From NCBI GenBank assembly GCA_012064385.1, contig QRDG01001525.1, positions 558,001 through 622,000 of the forward strand: 64,000 bases of DNA. The letters run 5' to 3'. Shown here piece by piece: positions 59,440 to 64,000 of this stretch. The position numbers and the translations under genes were made by a program. The stretch comes from Puccinellia tenuiflora. Its lineage: Eukaryota > Streptophyta > Magnoliopsida > Poales > Poaceae. Each line of letters opens with the position of its first letter. The first letter of the stretch is position 1. The notes below the pieces were generated by a model. That model was not told the origin of the DNA, searched no databases, and saw only the letters and a program-made list of their open reading frames with translations.

Positions 59440-61500
59440 TCTTTTCGATATCAATCTTCTCTATCGGAAGTCGGAGCAGGATCTTAGCCATCTTTTCTTG
59501 TGACAAAACTTATAATGCGTATGCATCATGATATAACTGAACATCGTCATGAGAAAAGGTACCCATAGGATATTCATCTTTGGATTTCCCCCTTTTTTGA
59601 TTTTGTGATTTAATTCATATCATATTAGTTTCTTGAACCCTCTCATTTTGTATGGTTCCATACTCTTTACGTTTCTCCTTTTCTGCGTGCCTATTCTAAT
59701 TCTATGGACTTTATCCTTATCGCACAAGTACAAATGTGTGAAGTTTTGACTGTTCTTCTACGAGATGGTGAGTATTTTTGCATGACCTCCAAGTCGAATT
59801 TCCCATTCGCATATGCATATTTTAGTCTGCAATAAATTCCATGGAATAAGGTAACTTTTTTCATTCTTCCATAATGATCTTTGTAATTTTTGTTGCTCCT
59901 CTTCCGGTTGGAATATTTTTTTATTGTACTTTGTCATGACACCTTTACGGTAGACCCTGTTTTTTTGTTATTTTTGTTGATGGAATGGATGGAAACAACA
60001 AAAAAGGAGGTCTACTGGGAGGACGTCGTGACAAATTACAATAAGAATAGACCATCCGACCAAAAAAGGAGCATAAAAATTACCATGATCAATGGTGAAG
60101 AACTAATAAAAATGTTGTTTCCTTTCATTGAGTGTATTGCTGGCTAAAAAGCATATGCGCGAGTGTGTAATGCGACTTTCAGCTCACACATAAAGCCTTG
60201 TCATGTACAAGTAGGTAAACAATCAAAACTTCACACTTTTATGCCGGTGGATAAGCCTATCAAAAATAGAGTAGACACGGAGAAGAGGGAAAATGCAAGG
60301 AAGATGAAGCCGTACAAAATCAGATAGGTCAACAAACTCATACAATGGGAATCAAATCCACAAAAGAAAAAAAAAAGGAAAAGTCCAATTCAAAAATGGT
60401 TTTTCCTATGGGTACACTTTCTCACAATGATGTTCAATTATATCATGATACACACGCAATGTGAGCATCAACACAAGATGGTTGAAGTTAACCTCCGACT
60501 CTCGAAAGAGATGATTGAGAACGTGGCAGACACCATTAACGTGGACAAATTTCAAGAGATGGTGCATAGAAGGGCACTAAAATATTTTAGTGACCAACTG
60601 TTTGGAAGGATGTAACAGTAGTGAATAATATGTACTCCCCCGTTCCACAATATAAGATGTTTTAGCATTTTTTTTTCATCTGTATCTAGACATGTTTTAG
60701 TATAAGATTCATTTAAACTTTACACTAAAACATGTCTAGATACGGATGGAAAGAGAAATGCTAAAACATCTTATATTTAGGAACGGAGGGAGGACTTCAT
60801 TTTTTTAAGATTTCATTTTCCTTATATTGTCAAAGTATGTTATTATGTATAATTGTTTTAGTCCGTTAAATAAATGGGAGTATTAGATTAGCAATTTAAC
60901 ACTCCAAAATAAATACGAGATTTGTGTATTCAATAAGACGATGTATATATGCATGAATTGGTTTGTCCGACTAGGTCACAATGTTCACAGAGAATGTTAG
61001 ATAATTAAGATCATAACCATCTATACAAATCAATTTGTTATACATGGCATAAACAACTAAGGCAAATTATGAAAAGAAAAAAAAACGCTCGATACGACGA
61101 TAGCAAATTGATTCCCAGCGTCGCGTTTGCAGCTAGCTACGTACTTGGTTTATCAGTGAGGTTAGCTTGTACCTCTTGTTCCTCGTTTCATCTATGTGCG
61201 ATGTCCCAATATTCTGGCTCCGCGTCTCAGAGCTCAAGCGACGGCATCATCTCCCCTGCCAATTTGTAATTACAAAACAGCTTAACCCGCAGTACAAAAC
61301 AAAGATTTGATCGCCAGCGGACAATAAAAATCCAGGAGAAACAACAATGCATCGGAAGATAGATATGGGAGCACATGAGGACCACAATCACTGGAATCAG
61401 ATCGCACAACTGAAGGGGATGGTGCCAAAATTAGGGCTATACTATGTACTGGTATAAAATAATAGATCTAAAGCACAAGGGCATGAGCATGCGTGGAGAC
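59440..61500. repeat. Repeat block B (second of three), leading into the chromomethylase fragment
   Basis: It is a diverged copy of block A with the same landmark order. It includes a 56-codon stretch MEWMETTKKEVYWEDVVTNY... with INGEELIKMLFPF, and a 62-codon frame at 60427-60615. Neither is recognised. Its end (ATAAAATAATAGATCTAAAG near 61453) matches block A near 58212. The chromomethylase fragment follows at once. Confidence 0.65.
60635..60792. mobile_element. Stowaway MITE in block B
   Basis: CTCCCCCGTTCCACAATATA and its inverse near TATATTTAGGAACGGAGGGAG, with foldback arms around CTAGACATGTTTTAGT. TA is on the left side; the right side has changed. It sits in a different place from the Stowaway of block A. 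Confidence 0.85.
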
Positions 61501-61584
61501 ATATCAGGACTCCACTTTCCTCTTTTCATGCCACATCTTTCCCCTTCTTAAACCCCACCCCACTTCTTCTCTTGGGACCGAGCA

Positions 61585-62268
61585 ATGGCGCCGAGCTCCC
61601 CATCTGTCGTTGCTGCCGTGGTGAATGCGCCGGCGTGGGCCTCGTCGTCCCGCAAGCGCAAGCACGCGGCCAGATTCGCCGATGAGCCGCTAGCTATGGT
61701 GACCAAGCGCCGGCACGCAAAGGGGGTGTCGGTGTCCGGGCAGACCAAGACCAAGCCGTCCAGGGCGAGGAAGACCAGGGCCCCGAGGAGGAAAAAGGAG
61801 GCCCGGTCTGCCGACAACGACGACGTGTGCGCGGAGGAGCCGGACCAGGACGTGCTCGTGGAGGAGGAGGCCAAGGAGCTCGTCGCCCTCCTCGGAGACG
61901 ACGCCAATGCTAATCCATTGGCGACATGCAGGCGAGTGGTGGCTGTCGGCAAGGCCAACGCTACAAGGGAGGACGACGACACGGAGTTCGTCGGCGACCC
62001 TGTACCCATCGACGAGGCACGCGCCACATGGCCGAAGCGGTACTAGCACGCAGCCGCCCCGCCGCCGGCCGCAAAGAAGAAGAGGTACTGAACGAGAATA
62101 CATGCCTATTTTGTCCCGACTCGTAGATCTGTGTAAAATGGGTTATGCTTACTGCCGCTCCGTGTGTAGGAACGACGATGGGGAGGAGGATGTCAAGGCG
62201 CGGCGCCATTACCGGGCTGCCAAGGTGGAGGAAACCCTCTACAACCTCGGCGACGATGTCTATATAAG
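61585..62268 (+). pseudogene. Chromomethylase (CMT3/ZMET2-like DNA methyltransferase) 5' fragment
   Basis: CMT3-type enzymes methylate CHG sites and read H3K9 methylation through BAH and chromo domains. Exon 1 (61585-62084) begins MAPSSPSVVAA and carries a basic nuclear-type region. It also has DDVCAEEPDQDVL and FVGDPVPIDEARATWPKRY, both close to the N-terminal region I recall of maize ZMET2. A TAG at 62044-62046 follows WPKRY, where the family has a sense codon. An intron (62085-62169) separates exon 2 with EEDVKARRHYRAAKVEETLY and NLGDDVYI, the start of the BAH domain. The copy ends there. Because the intron is kept, the fragment came from genomic DNA, not mRNA. No BAH remainder, chromodomain or methyltransferase core follows. 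A 5' leader of natural appearance precedes it. Confidence 0.78.
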
Positions 62269-62600
62269 TGTGTAAACAGAGATCATAATTACCCTTATAT
62301 ATACATCGTCGCCGAGGGTGTACACGGTTTCTTCCATCTTGGCAGCCCGGTAATGGTGTCGCGCCTTGACATCCTCCTCCTCATCGTCATTCCTACACAC
62401 GGAGCAGCAGTAAACATAACCCATTCGACACAGATCAACGAGTCGGGACAAAACGGGCATGCATTATCGTTCAATACCACTCGCCTGCATGTCATCAACA
62501 GATTAGAATCGACGTCATCTCCGATGAGGGCGGCTAGCTCCTTGGCCTCCTCCTCCGCGAGCACGTCCTGGTCCGGCTCCTCCGTGCACACGTCGTCGGC
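61807..62600. repeat. Inverted repeat of the chromomethylase fragment (hairpin)
   Basis: The left arm 61807-62268 (sense) and right arm 62294-62600 (antisense) meet across a 25-nt spacer (62269-62293). The right arm lacks about 144 nt corresponding to 61941-62084, and otherwise matches at high but imperfect identity, including the intron. A read-through RNA would form a stem of roughly 300 bp with one large bulge on the sense side. The missing piece ends exactly at the exon 1/intron boundary. Confidence 0.88.
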
Positions 62601-63169
62601 ATACCACATTCCCAGGAACCGTGGTCATCGGCATCTCTCGGCCGTCGGCATTCTCAACCCTAGCTATGCCAACGGCCGCTCACATGTGATAGGCGATGCC
62701 GACGGCCAGACCGTCGGCACACATGACCATCTATGCCGATGGCCGGGGAGGCGGACGACCGTCGGCATACGCGGGTGCACCGTCTACCCAGAAGTGGCCA
62801 CGTGGCAGGCCACACCGACGGCACGGCCGTCGGCATACGGTCTCATCTATGCCGACGGCCGTGCCGTCGGCATACGTGCGCGCACCGTCTTCCCAGGAAC
62901 TGCCGCGTGGCAGGCTATGCCGACGGCGTGGTCGTCGGCACACGGCGCGACGCCGTCAGATGGCCGGCACGTTAACTTTATTGTGCTGACGGCCAAGTTT
63001 TGCCGACGGTCAAGGAAAGCCGTCGGCACGCAGTTGTATGCCGACGGCTCGCGGGCTGTATGTCGACCAGGTAGATGCCGATGGCTGCCATCGGCACACA
63101 GGATGCCGACGGCATTTTCGCTTGTGCCGACGGTTTTAGGCCGTCGGCATCGTATTGATTTACTGTAGT
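62601..63169 (-). mobile_element. CACTA terminus with TGCCGACGGC subterminal repeats
   Basis: On the minus strand it starts CACTACAGTAAATCAATACG at 63169, followed by many copies of TGCCGACGGC/GCCGTCGGCA in both orientations up to about 62600. That is typical of the subterminal zone of CACTA elements. It begins exactly where the right arm of the chromomethylase inverted repeat ends. The partner terminus was not found. Confidence 0.75.
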
Positions 63170-63988
63170 GCCTATTGATCTTTGCAATTTTTGTTGCTCC
63201 TCTTCTAGTCGGAGTATTTTTTTATTGTACTTTGTCATGACACCCTTACAATAGACCTCTGCTTTTTTGTTGTTTCTGTTGATGGAATGGATGGAAACAA
63301 CAAAAACGGACAGGTCTACTGGAAGGACGCCATGACAAATTACAATAAGAATAGACCGTCCGACAAAAAAAAAGGAGCATAAAAATTAGAAAGATCATTG
63401 GTAAAGAACTAATAAAACTCTTGTTTCCTTTCATTGAGTTTATTGCTTGCTAAAAGGCATATGCGAGTGTGCAATGCGACTTTCAGCTCATGCAGAATGC
63501 CCTCGTCATGTACATGCAGGTAAAGAACCAAAACTTCACACTTTTATGCCGGTAGATAAGTTTAAAATCCATCAAAAATAGAGTAGACACGGAGAAGAGG
63601 GATAATGCAAAGAAGATGAAGCCATACAAAATAAGATAGATCAACAAACTCGTCCAATGGGAATCGAATCCACAAAAAAAAAAAAAGGAAAGTCAAGGTC
63701 GAAGATGGTTTTCCTATGGGTACATTTTCTCACAATTATGTTTAGTTATATCATGATACACACGTACGCATCGTGAGCATCAACTCAAGAAAAAAAATGA
63801 TTGGGGTTATATATAGGCTCTGACTCTAGAGAATATTGAGAATGGAAGGATAAAAAGATTAAAATGTCTTTCATCTACAATTAATTATGGCGGACACATG
63901 AACGACTTTCAAATAATGGAACATCGAAGGGCACTAACATGTTTTAGTGACCAACTATTTGGAAGGAAGCAACACTAGTGAATAATAT
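63170..63988. repeat. Repeat block C (third of three, 5' truncated)
   Basis: Homology to block B begins abruptly at about 63170 (TTGATCTTTGCAATTTTTGT versus 59874 onwards), immediately after the CACTA end. It continues through GGATGGAAACAACAAAAA, GTGCAATGCGACTTTCAGCT and ACACGGAGAAGAGGGA. It carries no Stowaway up to the window end. Confidence 0.7.
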
Positions 63989-64000
63989 CACTAGTGGAAA
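63989..64000 (+). mobile_element. Possible CACTA start at the window edge
   Basis: CACTAGTGGAAA at the very end of the window, breaking homology to block B just after GTGAATAATAT. Twelve bases are too few to be sure. Confidence 0.3.

Noticed and set aside
62353..63168. 271-codon plus-strand ORF
   Set aside because: It is the antisense of the chromomethylase arm joined to CACTA subterminal repeats; no protein family was seen.
1..64000. tRNA, rRNA and other structured RNA genes
   Set aside because: I looked for tRNA-like A and B box patterns and rRNA words and saw none convincing; a tRNA scan would settle it.

Overview
This is nuclear DNA of a grass, most likely a Triticeae species (wheat, Aegilops, rye or barley type). 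The evidence is intron-rich plant genes with GC-rich first exons, an argonaute of the plant AGO4 clade, a chromomethylase fragment resembling grass CMT3/ZMET2 proteins, and a dense load of LINEs, Mutator-like elements (MULEs), CACTA ends, Harbinger, Stowaway and Tourist elements. The species call is inference; I could not search databases.

Layout. 1-5129: a nearly readable L1-type LINE. 6125-10580: a second, more decayed LINE. 11061-12535: a short MULE with a GC-rich interior. 13157-17782: an intact nine-exon gene for a VTT/SNARE-associated (TVP38/TMEM64, DedA-like) membrane protein. 18062-18607: nested MITEs. 19197-20673: a three-exon trichome-birefringence-like (TBL) O-acetyltransferase gene. 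21664-23154: a deleted LTR retrotransposon with an ATGAT target duplication. 24857-25288 (minus): a secreted single-domain DUF26 protein. About 27200-27560: a FAR1-type DNA-binding relic. 30640-36130: a triplicated unit, each copy carrying a very small membrane-protein ORF (47, 62 and 55 aa). 37596-42530: CACTA ends and a dead Harbinger Myb-like ORF. 44013-48747: an intact AGO4-like argonaute, 22 coding exons, 901 aa, with the DDH catalytic triad. 49669-54547: a 4.9 kb MULE with perfect 9-bp target duplications, inserted in a decayed reticulon-like gene. It carries a GRF zinc-finger/coiled-coil gene convergent to a decayed MuDR-type transposase, with two minisatellite arrays between them. 56040-64000: three diverged copies of one repeat block, a roughly 770-bp foldback element, a chromomethylase gene fragment followed by an inverted partial copy of itself, and CACTA ends.

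Themes. Intact host genes are VTT, TBL, DUF26 and AGO4; the small-ORF family is plausible but unproven. The most striking signal is at 61585-62600: the 5' part of a chromomethylase gene, including an intron and the start of its BAH domain, abuts an antisense copy of itself across a 25-nt spacer. Its transcript would fold into a long hairpin, a natural source of small RNAs against a DNA methyltransferase. It lies about 13 kb from an intact AGO4-like gene, the effector of RNA-directed DNA methylation. A functional link is speculation. The second strong signal is the MULE with a GRF/coiled-coil gene in the position that mudrB occupies in maize MuDR.
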